A stretch of DNA of 64,000 nucleotides from an uncultured Acidobacteriaceae bacterium (GTDB taxonomy: Bacteria; Acidobacteriota; Terriglobia; Terriglobales; Acidobacteriaceae): assembly GCA_903904755.1 (NCBI GenBank), contig CAIVDV010000040.1, positions 62,001-126,000 of the forward strand, given 5' to 3'. Under the pieces are notes generated by a model. It had not been told where the DNA came from and searched no databases. It worked only from the letters and a program-made list of their open reading frames with translations. The position numbers and the translations under genes are program-made. Of the stretch, positions 7,960-18,466 are shown one piece after another (position 1 is the stretch's first letter; each line of letters opens with the position of its first letter).

Positions 7960-9237
7960 CTACTGCATCTCCATCACAATCCGCAGCGTCACATCATGCG
8001 TCACCGGGTCGGCCTTGGCATCGTAGGTCGCCTTCAAGTGCTCCAGCAGCGGCCGCAGCACCGGGTCGTTGGTCCGCATCGCCGCCATAAACTCCCCCAC
8101 ATAGCCCGGATCAAACGGATCACCCGGCAGCATCTTCCACTGCGCCATCAGCTTGTGGCGCAGGTCATCGCTCACATTCTCAAACCGCACAATCGCCAGG
8201 TGATACTGCGGCCCCGGCGTCTCCGTCAGCGTAAAATTCGCCACCCCGCCCGCCTCATCCAGGTGTACCTCGCGCTGCACCACCGCATCCTGATACCCCC
8301 GGGCATGCAGCATCGTCACGCACCGCCCCTGGAAACGCGGCAAACGCAGCCACGGCGACTCGCCCAGCTTCTGCGGCCCCACCGCCTTTTCCACCTCCGC
8401 CTGCGTCACCGGCCCGCCCGCCGCCAGCGTCACCGTGCCCAGCGTATACGCCCGCCCCGCATTCACCACCACCTGCACCGGAACCTTGATGTTCCCCTCG
8501 CTCACCGCCAGCACGCCATTGCGCGTCACATGCACCGTCGCTGTCGCATAACCCTGGTTCACCAGAAGATTCTGGAAATACTCCTCCATGCGCTGCTCGG
8601 TCTTCCCCGTCTCATAGCTGAAGTTCCCCCGCTTGGCCGCCTCCACCATCTTCGTCTCCAGCTCCGGCGTCACTCCCTGCAGCGCGTACGAACCCACCCG
8701 CACGCTCACCCCCGGAATCGAAAACTTGAACGCAGTCACTGTCTGCGTCGCCACTTCGCCCACCGTTCCAGATTGCACCGGAACATCCGCGCCCTCGGCC
8801 GCCAGCATCTGCACCAGCGCCTGCCGCACTCCCTCCAGCACCCCGCCCTCACTCGGCACCCGCCCGTGGTACAGCGGAACCATCTCCCGCAGCGCCTCTT
8901 CCAGCTTCTCTCCCGTCGGCAGCGGCAGGTTCTCCAGCACTATCGGATACGTCGGCGTCACCTCATGCAGCGTAAACAGCATCCCCTTGGTGTCAAACTT
9001 GTACCCCACCTTGTCAAACATCCCCGTATCCATCAGCCGCTGCGCGTGGCTATTCAACTCATCCGAGCTGTACCCCACCCCAATCTTCAGCCCCGTCGCC
9101 TGCATCAGCTCCGCGTCAGAGTAATCCGGCGCGCCTTCAAATCGAATCGTTGCAGGCTTGAACACTTGCGCCTGCGCTGCCACCGCGGCCGCCATCAGCA
9201 CCACCGAGCAAAGGAAAGATTGAGTTGTGCGGGTCAT
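7960..9237 (-). CDS. Secreted POTRA-domain protein (BamA/TamA-like periplasmic part)
   Basis: Product of 425 residues with a signal peptide (MTRTTQSFLCSVVLMAAAVAAQAQ). It then has several POTRA-like units, e.g. FKPATIRFEGAPDYSDAELMQATG, PGVSVRVGSYALQGVTPELETKM and YTLGTVTLAAGGPVTQAEVEKA. No C-terminal beta-barrel is apparent, so it resembles the periplasmic scaffold of an outer-membrane assembly factor rather than complete BamA. On the minus strand a TACTCT box and GGAG lie just upstream of the ATG at 9237; the frame is open further upstream but without a signal peptide. It is divergent from the zinc-ribbon/ftsY genes. The role is inferred as envelope assembly or secretion. Confidence 0.7.
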   Translation of the reverse strand: MTRTTQSFLCSVVLMAAAVAAQAQVFKPATIRFEGAPDYSDAELMQATGLKIGVGYSSDELNSHAQRLMDTGMFDKVGYKFDTKGMLFTLHEVTPTYPIVLENLPLPTGEKLEEALREMVPLYHGRVPSEGGVLEGVRQALVQMLAAEGADVPVQSGTVGEVATQTVTAFKFSIPGVSVRVGSYALQGVTPELETKMVEAAKRGNFSYETGKTEQRMEEYFQNLLVNQGYATATVHVTRNGVLAVSEGNIKVPVQVVVNAGRAYTLGTVTLAAGGPVTQAEVEKAVGPQKLGESPWLRLPRFQGRCVTMLHARGYQDAVVQREVHLDEAGGVANFTLTETPGPQYHLAIVRFENVSDDLRHKLMAQWKMLPGDPFDPGYVGEFMAAMRTNDPVLRPLLEHLKATYDAKADPVTHDVTLRIVMEMQ

Positions 9238-9331
9238 ATTCGCTCCAGAGTAGCAGAACCCCGCCCACCCCGCCCCACCGCGCCGTTGACTCTTCTCCCC
9301 CCCCAACTGGCATCCCACCACCCCGCTCGGC

Positions 9332-9337
9332 TAAACT
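9332..9337 (+). promoter_or_regulatory. TAAACT -10-like box, 6 nt before the start codon
   Basis: TAAACT ends exactly six bases before the ATG of the small zinc-ribbon gene. If it is a -10 element, transcription would start at the A of ATG (leaderless mRNA). Confidence 0.5.
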
Positions 9338-9343
9338 ACACCC

Positions 9344-9565
9344 ATGCCTTTCCCAATCCGCACCTGCGTGAAATGCGGCGAGGAGTTCGAACTCCGGCCC
9401 GAAAAGCCCGGCTTCGCAAATCGCTGTTGGGCCTGTAGTGAACCCGATGCCGACGAAGACACCGCCGTCGATGCCTCCCAGGCCCTCGACCGCAAAGGCG
9501 CCAGCGAAATCAACGCCGAGCGCCGCCGCGTCATCCGCGACATGCTCTACCGCGGCGACAGCTAG
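9344..9565 (+). CDS. Small zinc-ribbon protein
   Basis: Product of 73 residues. Cysteine pairs C8/C11 (CVKC) and C28/C31 (CWAC) form a probable zinc ribbon; the C-terminal half is charged and helical. The family is not one I can name. It sits 34 bases ahead of ftsY on the same strand and has its own -10-like box. A nucleic-acid or protein-binding role is possible but unproven. Confidence 0.7.
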   Translation: MPFPIRTCVKCGEEFELRPEKPGFANRCWACSEPDADEDTAVDASQALDRKGASEINAERRRVIRDMLYRGDS

Positions 9566-9587
9566 GGCCTCCTCATCCGGCGGCTGG

Positions 9588-9593
9588 TAAACT
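9588..9593 (+). promoter_or_regulatory. TAAACT -10-like box before ftsY
   Basis: TAAACT, preceded by TGG as in an extended -10, ends six bases before the ftsY ATG; there is no Shine-Dalgarno sequence in the six-base gap. Confidence 0.5.
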
Positions 9594-9599
9594 CAAGCC

Positions 9600-10730
9600 A
9601 TGTTTTCCCGTTTCTTCGGCCGCAAAAAAGCCCAGCCCGAGCCCGACGCCCAATCGCTGCCCGCCGCGCCCCAGATCGAACAGGCCGAGCAGGCAACTCC
9701 TGTGCCCGAGCCCATCGCTCCCACCATCCACGCGGCCATCCTCGAACCCATAACCATCCCCGAACCCGACCCGGAACTTGCCCCCGAGCTCGAGCCCGAA
9801 CTGGCCCGCGCCGGCTTCTTCGCCCGCATGAAGCAGGCCGTCGCTCGCACCCGCGACTCCCTCACCGACAAGCTCGAAGGCGTCCTCGCCATCTCCCGCA
9901 CCGTCGACGAGGCCATGCTGGAGGACCTGGAATCGGCCCTCCTGACCTCGGATCTCGGCCTGCCCACCACCACCGCCATCCTCACCGACCTGCGCGATCG
10001 CGCCAAGCGCCAGTCTATCCAGGGCGGCGACGAGCTCCGCAACCTCCTCAAGCAGCAAATCCGCGCCATCCTTGAAGCCCCCGACCGCCCCATCGTCGAG
10101 CCCGACACCCCGCCCCGCGTCATCTTCATGGTCGGCGTCAACGGCACCGGCAAAACCACCACCAGCGGCAAGCTCTCCGCCTGGTTCCAGGCCCGCGGCA
10201 AATCCGTCCTCCTCTGCGCAGCAGACACCTTCCGCGCCGCCGCCATTGAGCAGCTCCAGGTCTGGGCCTCCCGCTCTGGCGTCGCCATGATCAAGACCCA
10301 GCAGGGTGGCGACCCCGCCGCCGTCCTCTACGACGCCATCACCGCCGCCAAAGCCCGCGCCATCGACATCCTCGTCGTCGATACCGCCGGCCGCCTCCAC
10401 ACCAAATCCGGCCTCATGGACGAGCTCGACAAGATGCGCCGCACCGCCAGCCGCCTCATCCCCGGCGCGCCCCACGAAGTCCTCCTCGTCATGGACGCCA
10501 CCACCGGCCAGAATGGCCTCCAGCAGGCCCGCCTCTTCACCCAGGCCTCCGGCGTCACCGGCATCGTCCTCACCAAGCTTGACGGCACCGCCAAGGGCGG
10601 CATCGCCGTCGCCATCGCCCGCGAACTCAACCTCCCCGTACGCTTCGTCGGCGTCGGCGAAAAAATCGGCGACCTCCTCGAATTCGACCCCGAAGCCTTC
10701 GTCGAATCCCTGCTCACCCCGCGCCAGTAA
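9600..10730 (+). CDS. ftsY: Signal recognition particle receptor FtsY
   Basis: SRP-type GTPase that docks the SRP-ribosome complex at the membrane for co-translational insertion. The 376-residue product has an acidic Pro/Glu-rich N-terminal A region (about 10-65), the helical N domain (about 70-165) and the G domain. G-domain motifs are GVNGTGKTTTSGKL (P-loop at 179-186), DTFRAAA, DTAGRLHTK and TKLDGTAKGG, with the closing GVGEKIGDLLEF. All GTPase motifs are intact. ribD follows 24 bases downstream and may be co-transcribed. Confidence 0.98.
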   Translation: MFSRFFGRKKAQPEPDAQSLPAAPQIEQAEQATPVPEPIAPTIHAAILEPITIPEPDPELAPELEPELARAGFFARMKQAVARTRDSLTDKLEGVLAISRTVDEAMLEDLESALLTSDLGLPTTTAILTDLRDRAKRQSIQGGDELRNLLKQQIRAILEAPDRPIVEPDTPPRVIFMVGVNGTGKTTTSGKLSAWFQARGKSVLLCAADTFRAAAIEQLQVWASRSGVAMIKTQQGGDPAAVLYDAITAAKARAIDILVVDTAGRLHTKSGLMDELDKMRRTASRLIPGAPHEVLLVMDATTGQNGLQQARLFTQASGVTGIVLTKLDGTAKGGIAVAIARELNLPVRFVGVGEKIGDLLEFDPEAFVESLLTPRQ

Positions 10731-10754
10731 CTCCCCGCACTCCCCAGGATCTCC

Positions 10755-11903
10755 ATGGCAGAGGCACCCCGAACGACCGCATCGCCTGAGCAAGACGCAC
10801 TCTGGATGGCCCGCGCCCTGGACCTGGCCCGCCGCGGCACCAGCCTCTGCTCTCCCAACCCCATGGTCGGCTGCGTCATCACCGACTCCTCCGGTGCCCT
10901 TGCCGGCGAAGGCTGGCACGAGTACGAAAAGCTCGACCACGCCGAGGTCATGGCCCTCAAAGCCGCCGGCGACCGCGCCCACGGAGGCACGGCCTACGTC
11001 ACCCTTGAGCCCTGCAACCACACCGGCCGCACCGGCCCCTGCTCCCTGGCCCTCATCCACGCTGGCATCGCCCGCGTCGTCGCCGCCACCGGCGACCCCA
11101 ACCCACTCGTCTCCGGTGCCGGCTTCACCACCCTGCGCCGTGCCGGCATCCCCGTTGAAGTCGGCCTCTGCCAACCGGAAGCCCGCGCCATCAACCAGGC
11201 ATTCGCCTGCTGGATTACCCAAAAACGCCCCTTCGTCGATATGAAGGTCGCCATGACCATGGACGGCCGCATCGCCCCACCCCCCGGCGTCCACCACAAG
11301 CGCGAGCCCTACTGGATCACCTCCGAGGCCTCCCGCGCTGCCGTCCAACCCCTCCGCTGGCAGGCAGATGCCGTCCTGACCGGCGTGGATACCGTCATCG
11401 CCGACGACCCCCAGCTCACCGACCGCAGCGGCACCCCCCGCCGTCGCCCGCTCCTCCGCGTCATCCTCGACAGCGAACTGCGCATCCCGCTCGACTCCAA
11501 AATCATCACCCAGGCCCAGGGCGACGTCCTCATCTACACCGTCAGTGACAACACCGCCCGCCGCCGCAATCTCGAAGACCGCGGCATCCGCGTCGAAGTC
11601 CTGCCCGCCGAGGCCGGCAAAGTCCCGCTCGCCAAAATGCTCGCCTCCCTCGGCGAAAAAGGCATCCTCCGCCTCCTCACGGAAACCGGCTCCCGCCTCA
11701 ACACCGCCTTCCTCGCCGCCAACCTCGTCGACCGCATCCGCATCTTCTGGTCCCCCCAGTTGCTCGGGTCTGACGCTGTTCCAGCCTTCCGTACCCTCCC
11801 CACCCCCATCCGCCTCGACCGCGCCGAACTCGAGCGCTACGGCAACGACTTCTGCATCGGCGCACTCCTCCACGACCCCTGGCATGCCGATCCCGGCGCC
11901 TGA
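10755..11903 (+). CDS. ribD: Bifunctional riboflavin deaminase/reductase RibD
   Basis: Catalyses two consecutive riboflavin steps: deamination of the pyrimidine amino group and NADPH-dependent reduction of the ribosyl side chain. The 382-residue product has an N-terminal cytidine-deaminase-like domain with zinc ligands H62-A-E64 and PCNHTGRTGPC (C87, C96). The C-terminal reductase domain starts at about residue 155 (PFVDMKVAMTMDGRIA) and contains GVDTVIADDPQLTDR and LLTETGSRLNTAFL. Full length. ribE follows 64 bases later, giving a small riboflavin cluster. Confidence 0.96.
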   Translation: MAEAPRTTASPEQDALWMARALDLARRGTSLCSPNPMVGCVITDSSGALAGEGWHEYEKLDHAEVMALKAAGDRAHGGTAYVTLEPCNHTGRTGPCSLALIHAGIARVVAATGDPNPLVSGAGFTTLRRAGIPVEVGLCQPEARAINQAFACWITQKRPFVDMKVAMTMDGRIAPPPGVHHKREPYWITSEASRAAVQPLRWQADAVLTGVDTVIADDPQLTDRSGTPRRRPLLRVILDSELRIPLDSKIITQAQGDVLIYTVSDNTARRRNLEDRGIRVEVLPAEAGKVPLAKMLASLGEKGILRLLTETGSRLNTAFLAANLVDRIRIFWSPQLLGSDAVPAFRTLPTPIRLDRAELERYGNDFCIGALLHDPWHADPGA

Positions 11904-11955
11904 CTCTCACCTCGCCCGCGTTCCGCCTTGTGACCCGCCACCCGCCCACTGCGGA

Positions 11956-11961
11956 TAAACT
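11956..11961 (+). promoter_or_regulatory. TAAACT -10-like box before ribE
   Basis: TAAACT ends six bases before the ribE ATG, matching the spacing at ftsY and nrdR. No FMN-riboswitch-like structure fits in the 64-base gap. Confidence 0.5.
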
Positions 11962-11967
11962 GGAACC

Positions 11968-12654
11968 ATGTTTACGGGAATCATCGAGCAGACCGGCACA
12001 ATCGTCAGCCTCACCGACCTTGGCGGAGTCCGCCGCCTCACCGTCTCCGCCCCCGGCATCGCCGGTCGCCTGCGCGAGGGCGACTCCCTCGCCGTATCCG
12101 GCGTCTGCCTCACCGCGCTCGACGTTGATCCCACCCTCTTCCACGCCGACCTCGCCGCAGAAACCCTCGCCCGCACCTCCCTCGGCTCCCTCGCTCCCGG
12201 CTCTGAGGTCAATCTCGAGCTCCCCACCGCCGCCGGCTCGCCTCTCGGTGGCCACGTTGTCCAGGGTCACGTCGACGGCGCCGGCACCCTCGTCTCCCTC
12301 ACCCCCGTCATCCCCGAGTCCGACCCGGCCTTCGACCGCGAAACCACCGACTGGTGGCTCACCATCGAGGTCCCCCCCAGCGCCCGCCCCTACATGGTCG
12401 AAAAAGGCTCCGTCGCCATAGAAGGCATCAGCCTCACCATCGCCCGCACCACCATCCCGGAAGGCGGCACCACCATCGGCATCGCCATCCTGCCCCTCAC
12501 CTACTGGCGCACCAACCTCCACGCCCTCGCCCCCGGCGCACCCGTCAACGTCGAGGCCGACGTCCTCGTCAAGTTCGCCGCCATGCAGGCCGCCCAGGCC
12601 AAATCCCCCGAATTCCCCCTCACCGAAGCCTGGCTCGTCGCCTCCGGCTACTGA
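11968..12654 (+). CDS. ribE: Riboflavin synthase, alpha chain
   Basis: Dismutates two 6,7-dimethyl-8-ribityllumazine molecules to riboflavin and the pyrimidinedione. The 228-residue product begins with the diagnostic MFTGIIEQTGTI and shows two lumazine-binding beta-barrel repeats (about 1-97 and 98-210), with GDSLAVSGVCLT and the corresponding KGSVAIEGISLTIA, and GGHVVQGHVDGAG at the start of repeat two. Slightly longer than the roughly 210-residue norm because of an insertion around ESDPAFDRETTDWW. Next to ribD. Confidence 0.96.
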   Translation: MFTGIIEQTGTIVSLTDLGGVRRLTVSAPGIAGRLREGDSLAVSGVCLTALDVDPTLFHADLAAETLARTSLGSLAPGSEVNLELPTAAGSPLGGHVVQGHVDGAGTLVSLTPVIPESDPAFDRETTDWWLTIEVPPSARPYMVEKGSVAIEGISLTIARTTIPEGGTTIGIAILPLTYWRTNLHALAPGAPVNVEADVLVKFAAMQAAQAKSPEFPLTEAWLVASGY

Positions 12655-12709
12655 TTCTGAAATCGCAAATCCGGATAAAATAGTGGCAGGATAATCAACG
12701 GCCACAGCC

Positions 12710-12925
12710 ATGCAGACAAATCATTCTCCCGATCCTGAGGCAAAACGCGCCCTCCAGAAGACCTATGCCTCAGCGGCCACCGTTCCCCTGTTGCCCAACG
12801 GGCGAACCGCAGCCGAACAGGCCCGCATCGAGCAGGCAGCAGCCAATATGCGTGCTCTTCGGAAGACGATGGGCTCCATGTCTATTGAAGAAATCCTCTC
12901 CGCCCGGGATGAAGGTCGCATGTGA
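12710..12925 (+). CDS. Small antitoxin-like protein (orphan)
   Basis: Product of 71 residues, helical and charged. The C-terminal MSIEEILSARDEGR pattern resembles the end of VapB-type antitoxins that normally precede a PIN toxin. No toxin gene follows: the next 180 bases up to pilC hold only a 24-codon open frame (GTG at 12922, stop ending 12996) encoding a hydrophobic peptide. A TAAAAT box lies at 12676-12681. It may be an orphan antitoxin or a small protein of other function; family assignment is from pattern only. Confidence 0.55.
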   Translation: MQTNHSPDPEAKRALQKTYASAATVPLLPNGRTAAEQARIEQAAANMRALRKTMGSMSIEEILSARDEGRM

Positions 12926-13109
12926 GGAATTGCCGCTGGCTCTGGGCCCTCAAATCCGCCGCCATCCTCGCCGGCGTCCCCCTCCTCGCCCCATGAGCGT
13001 CCCGCCCCTCCCCCGCGTCTATCCCCACAGCGGAAACTGATACCCTTTCCTCAGCACCACCTCACCCGGCCGCCCCGCCGATAAGGATTTTTGGAAGAGC
13101 GCTCACCCC

Positions 13110-14306
13110 ATGGCAGAGTTCCTCATCAAGATGGCTGACGAACGCGGCAAAATCCGCGAAGAGGCTCACTCCGCTGCCTCTGCCGAGGAGCTTCGCCAGC
13201 GCTTCATCGGTGCCGGCTATCACGTCTTCTCCGTCAAGCCTCGCGGCTCCGCAGGCCGCGGCCGCAAAATCAAGCTCGAACCCTTCCTCATCTTCAATCA
13301 GCAGTTCCTCACCCTCATCCGCGCCGGCCTGCCCATCCACGGCTCGCTGGAAATGCTGGCCCGCAACCAGCGCAATCCCCACTTCGCCGGGCAGCTGATG
13401 AACGTCACCGACCGCGTCAAAACTGGCGAAAGCCTCTCCGCCGCTTTCGAGGCACAAACCGGCATCTCCACCGTCTACACCACCACCCTGCTCGCCGGCG
13501 AACGCTCCGGCAACCTGCAGGAGGTCCTTGAGCGCTACATCAGCTTCCAGCGCGTCTCCCTCAGCTTCACCAAAAAGCTCGTCGCCTCGCTCATCTATCC
13601 CTGCGTTCTCATCACCCTCGTCTTTGGCATGTTCGTCTTCATGATCACCTTCGTGGTCCCCAGCTTCGCCACCCTTTATGACCAGATGGGCGTCAAGCTT
13701 CCCTGGCTCACCACCGCCCTGCTCAACTTCGGTGTTACAGCTCAGCACAAGGGCCCCTACGTCCTCGTCGTCCTCGGCATCCTCGGCTATCTCCTCTTCC
13801 GATATACCAAAACCGAGAAGGGCCGCGGCCGGCTCGACACCCTGCGCATCAACCTTCCTCTCTTCGGCAAGGTCTGGATCAAGTACCAGGTCGCGCTCTT
13901 CTCCCGCACCCTCTCCACCCTGCTCACCGGTGGCCTGCCGCTCATTCCCTCGCTGGAGACCTCGGCCCGCTCCATCGCCTCCATGCGCATCGCCCAGGCC
14001 GTTTTCACCGCCGTCACCAGCGTGCGCGAAGGCAAAACCCTCGCCGACTCCCTCGCCCGCACCAAGGTCATCCCGCCCGTCGCGCTCGAAATGATCACCG
14101 TCGGCGAGCAGACCGGCGCTCTTCCCCAAATGCTCAACTCCGTCTCCGAGTTCTACGAGGAAGACGTCCAAACCACCCTCTCCGCCATCATGAACCTCAT
14201 CGAGCCCATGATTCTGCTGGTCATGGGTGTGGTGGTGGTCGTTATTCTGGTGGCGCTCTACTTGCCCATCTTCTCCCTCGGCTCCATCCAGCAGATGCAA
14301 CACTAA
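13110..14306 (+). CDS. pilC: Type IV pilus/type II secretion inner-membrane platform protein (PilC/GspF)
   Basis: Polytopic platform protein that couples the assembly ATPase to (pseudo)pilin polymerisation. The 398-residue product has an N-terminal cytoplasmic region, then two GspF domains: about 70-190, with LIRAGLPIHGSLEMLARNQ and LLAGERSGNLQEVLERY, and about 265-390, with LLTGGLPLIPSLETSA and VGEQTGALPQML. Transmembrane helices lie near 170-190, 215-235 and 370-392. It is the first gene of the cluster that continues with pilB, pilM, pilN and pilO. Confidence 0.93.
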   Translation: MAEFLIKMADERGKIREEAHSAASAEELRQRFIGAGYHVFSVKPRGSAGRGRKIKLEPFLIFNQQFLTLIRAGLPIHGSLEMLARNQRNPHFAGQLMNVTDRVKTGESLSAAFEAQTGISTVYTTTLLAGERSGNLQEVLERYISFQRVSLSFTKKLVASLIYPCVLITLVFGMFVFMITFVVPSFATLYDQMGVKLPWLTTALLNFGVTAQHKGPYVLVVLGILGYLLFRYTKTEKGRGRLDTLRINLPLFGKVWIKYQVALFSRTLSTLLTGGLPLIPSLETSARSIASMRIAQAVFTAVTSVREGKTLADSLARTKVIPPVALEMITVGEQTGALPQMLNSVSEFYEEDVQTTLSAIMNLIEPMILLVMGVVVVVILVALYLPIFSLGSIQQMQH

Positions 14307-14366
14307 GCAGGCACACGCAACACCAACCCGCCCGCACCATCAGCTCGGCGGCAAAGGACCCAAACC

Positions 14367-16012
<1,646 letters not shown>

Positions 16013-16013
<1 letters not shown>

Positions 16014-16954
16014 TGAGTCTTCGCATCCCCATCCCACGCGGCACAGCCCCCGGCGCACGTCCGGCGGCCGCAGTCGAGCTCGCTCCCGGCGCAGTCCTCG
16101 CTGCGGCTACGCCATCTCCCGGCGCGCCGCCCGTCTTTGCCGCGGAGCCGCTGCCCCCTGGGGCCATCGTCCCCGGCCTCTCTGACACAAACCTCCCCGG
16201 CGCACCCGCTGTCTCGGCAGCCATCCGCGCCGCACTGGCCGCCGTCTCGCCCCGCCCCCGCGCCGTCACCGTCATCCTCCCGGACTCCGCCGTCCGCGTC
16301 TTTGTTCTGGATTTCGACACCCTCCCCAGCCGACCCGAAGACGCCATGGCCGTCCTCCGCTTCCGCCTCCGCAAGTCCGTCCCCTTTGACGTGGAGCAGG
16401 CCGGCATCAGCTATCAGGTCCTTGTCGAAGGTTCCACCCGCCAGGAGACTCCCTGGAAGATCCTCGCCGCCGTCCTCCCCGGCCCCGTCCTCGCCGAGTA
16501 CGAGTCCGCCGTCCGCGCCGCCGGCTACGAGCCCGGCGCAGTCCTCCCCGCCAGCCTCGCCGCACTCGCCGGCCTCAGCAGTGAAGAAGCCCTGCTCGTC
16601 GCCCACCTCCACGCCGGCTCCCTCACCACCACCATCCTCAGCGGAACCGACATCCTCCTCCACCGCACCATGGACCTCGACCCCGAACATCCCGACTTCC
16701 CCGCCGAATTCCAGCGCGCCATCGCAGTCGCCTCAGCCTTCTTTGAAGACAAGCTCCGCGCCCCGGCCCGCTCGCTCATCTACTCCGGCTCCCTGCCCGT
16801 CGCAGAAATCGAGGCAATCCTCGCCGGCGACGACGACCCCAACAGCCAGCCCCTCTCCATCGTTCAAATCGGCGCAAACGCCCTCGGCGCGGTCTCCTCC
16901 CTCGGCAATCGCAGCGTAGCCGCACTCACTGGTGCACTGGCGGAGACACGATGA
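16013..16954 (+). CDS. pilM: PilM-like actin-fold assembly protein
   Basis: Product of 313 residues. Divergent PilM/GspL-cyto-like protein: an FtsA/actin fold is suggested by AVTVILPDSAVRVFVLDFDTLP, the region LRFRLRKSVPFDVEQA (about 113-128, the PilM pattern of Arg-Pro-phenylalanine-rich helix), and LLVAHLHAGSLTTTIL. It would sit on the cytoplasmic face and bind PilN. It starts at GTG 16013, overlapping the pilB stop by one base, and ends with a four-base ATGA overlap with pilN, so translation is coupled. Identification rests on these patterns plus operon position. Confidence 0.8.
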
Positions 16955-17820
16955 AGATCTCGCTCAATCTCGCCTCCCGCCCCTACACCGATCACGGCCC
17001 CGCCGTCCGCCGCCTGCGCATCGGCATGGGCATCTGCCTGGTGCTGCTCGCCGGCCTGGCCTGGGGACTCGAAAACTTCCACCAGGCCGCCGTCCGCATC
17101 GCCCACGACCAGGCCCAGCTTGACCAGTCCATCGCCCGCATCCGCGCCGAGCAGCAGGGCTACCAGGCCCAGATGCGCCAGCCACAGAACGACCGCGTCC
17201 TTACCCAGGCCACCTTCCTCAACAAGCTCTTCGACCAGAAATCCTTCAGTTGGACCATGACCATGGAAGACCTCGAACCCGTCCTTCCCGCCGGAGTTCA
17301 GGTCACCGCCATTGAGCCCCAGCGCAACAAAAACGGTGCCCTCACCCTCCACATCCGCGTCACCGGCCCCCGCGAGCGCTCCGTCGACCTGCTCCGCAAC
17401 ATGGAGCGCTCCCGTCGCTTCGTCTCCCCACGCATCACTGGAGAAACAGCCGAGAACGCAGCCTCATCTGCCCAGACCCAGGCCGTCTCCGCTCCCTCGC
17501 GCGTCAGCTTTGACATCCTCGCCGAGTACAACCAGGCCACCCCGGAAGATCGCAAAGCCGCCGAACGCAAAGCCGCCGCGCACAACTCCGCCGAATCCGA
17601 GACCAAAGCCGCAAAGGCCGCCGCACCTCAAGCCCAGCGCGCCCCAGCCGCAAGCCCGCGCCCCGCCCCCGTCCGCCCCGGCTACCAGCCCCAGGCCGGC
17701 GGTCAACCACCAGCCTTCCCCAATCGACCAATGCCCAACCAGCCCTTCCCCAACCGACCAATGCCCAACCACCCCATCCCCAACCGGCCCCCAGCCAACC
17801 CCACGGGAGGTGCCCAATGA
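16951..17820 (+). CDS. pilN: PilN-like inner-membrane assembly protein with Pro-rich tail
   Basis: Product of 289 residues. The N-terminus ISLNLASRPYTDH is typical of PilN (the segment that binds PilM), followed by one transmembrane helix (about 26-45), a coiled-coil stretch (about 50-80) and a periplasmic ferredoxin-like domain (about 100-190). Unusually, the C-terminal 100 residues are an Ala/Lys then Pro/Asn-rich extension with direct repeats of NRPMPNQP type encoded by repeated DNA at about 17720-17800. Start and stop overlap neighbours by four bases each. Confidence 0.8.
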   Translation: MKISLNLASRPYTDHGPAVRRLRIGMGICLVLLAGLAWGLENFHQAAVRIAHDQAQLDQSIARIRAEQQGYQAQMRQPQNDRVLTQATFLNKLFDQKSFSWTMTMEDLEPVLPAGVQVTAIEPQRNKNGALTLHIRVTGPRERSVDLLRNMERSRRFVSPRITGETAENAASSAQTQAVSAPSRVSFDILAEYNQATPEDRKAAERKAAAHNSAESETKAAKAAAPQAQRAPAASPRPAPVRPGYQPQAGGQPPAFPNRPMPNQPFPNRPMPNHPIPNRPPANPTGGAQ

Positions 17821-18464
17821 ACATCTCTCCGCGCTGGACCACCATCCGCGAGCAGCTCTTCGCCCCCATCGGCCTGCACTGGGCCGGCTTTATCCTGCTC
17901 GCCGCAGCCACCCTCGTTCTCGGCGTTCGCGTCGGGCTCGACTGGCGCACCACCTCTGCCGGCAGCCAGGATGCCCTCGCCGCCGGACGCGCCCAGCTTC
18001 GCGCCATGGAGCTCCAGACAGCACCCCTCCGCGGCCTCGACAAGCACGTCCAGGAATCCCGCAAGCAGATTGACGCCTTCTACGCCAAGCGCGTCCCGCC
18101 CAGCTACTCGGCCATCCTTGAGGCCCTCGGCAGCCTCCAGACCACCGGCAACGTCCGCCTCGCACACGTCCAGTACACCCAGGCACCCGGCTCCGGCGAC
18201 CTCACCGAGATTCGTCTCGATGCCTCCGTCACCGGCGACTACCCCGCCATCCTCCACTTCATCAACGGCCTTGAGCGCAGCCAGACCTTCTTCGTCATCC
18301 GCGCCATGAACCTCGGCGGCCAGCAGAACGGCGTCGTCAACCTCCGCCTCCAGTGCTCCACCTGGCTACGCCCCGCCGATGTCCCCCTCGACCTGCCCAC
18401 CGAACAGGAAAAAGACCAGTCCAAGCCCGCCGCCGATCAGGGCGACAACCAGGAGGGCAACTAG
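17817..18464 (+). CDS. pilO: PilO-like inner-membrane assembly protein
   Basis: Product of 215 residues. A short cytoplasmic N-terminus, one transmembrane helix (about 20-42), a coiled coil (about 55-100) and a periplasmic domain with YPAILHFINGLERSQTFFVIRAM (about 140-162) match PilO, the partner of PilN in the alignment subcomplex. The C-terminus is acidic and low-complexity. Overlaps pilN by ATGA; the next gene starts two bases after its stop. Confidence 0.8.
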   Translation: MNISPRWTTIREQLFAPIGLHWAGFILLAAATLVLGVRVGLDWRTTSAGSQDALAAGRAQLRAMELQTAPLRGLDKHVQESRKQIDAFYAKRVPPSYSAILEALGSLQTTGNVRLAHVQYTQAPGSGDLTEIRLDASVTGDYPAILHFINGLERSQTFFVIRAMNLGGQQNGVVNLRLQCSTWLRPADVPLDLPTEQEKDQSKPAADQGDNQEGN

Positions 18465-18466
18465 CC

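Noticed and set aside
9573..11885. Very long minus-strand open frame opposite ftsY and ribD
   Set aside because: It results from the extreme C-ending codon use of the plus-strand genes; composition (Gly, Ala, Glu, Asp repeats) and absence of motifs mark it as an antisense shadow. The same holds for long frames opposite dapD, RNase J, ftsK and others.
11904..11967. Possible FMN riboswitch before ribE
   Set aside because: The gap is only 64 bases, too short for the element, and has none of the conserved segments.
12922..12996. 24-codon hydrophobic ORF as an annotated gene
   Set aside because: Too short and unsupported by conservation evidence; mentioned only as an observation.
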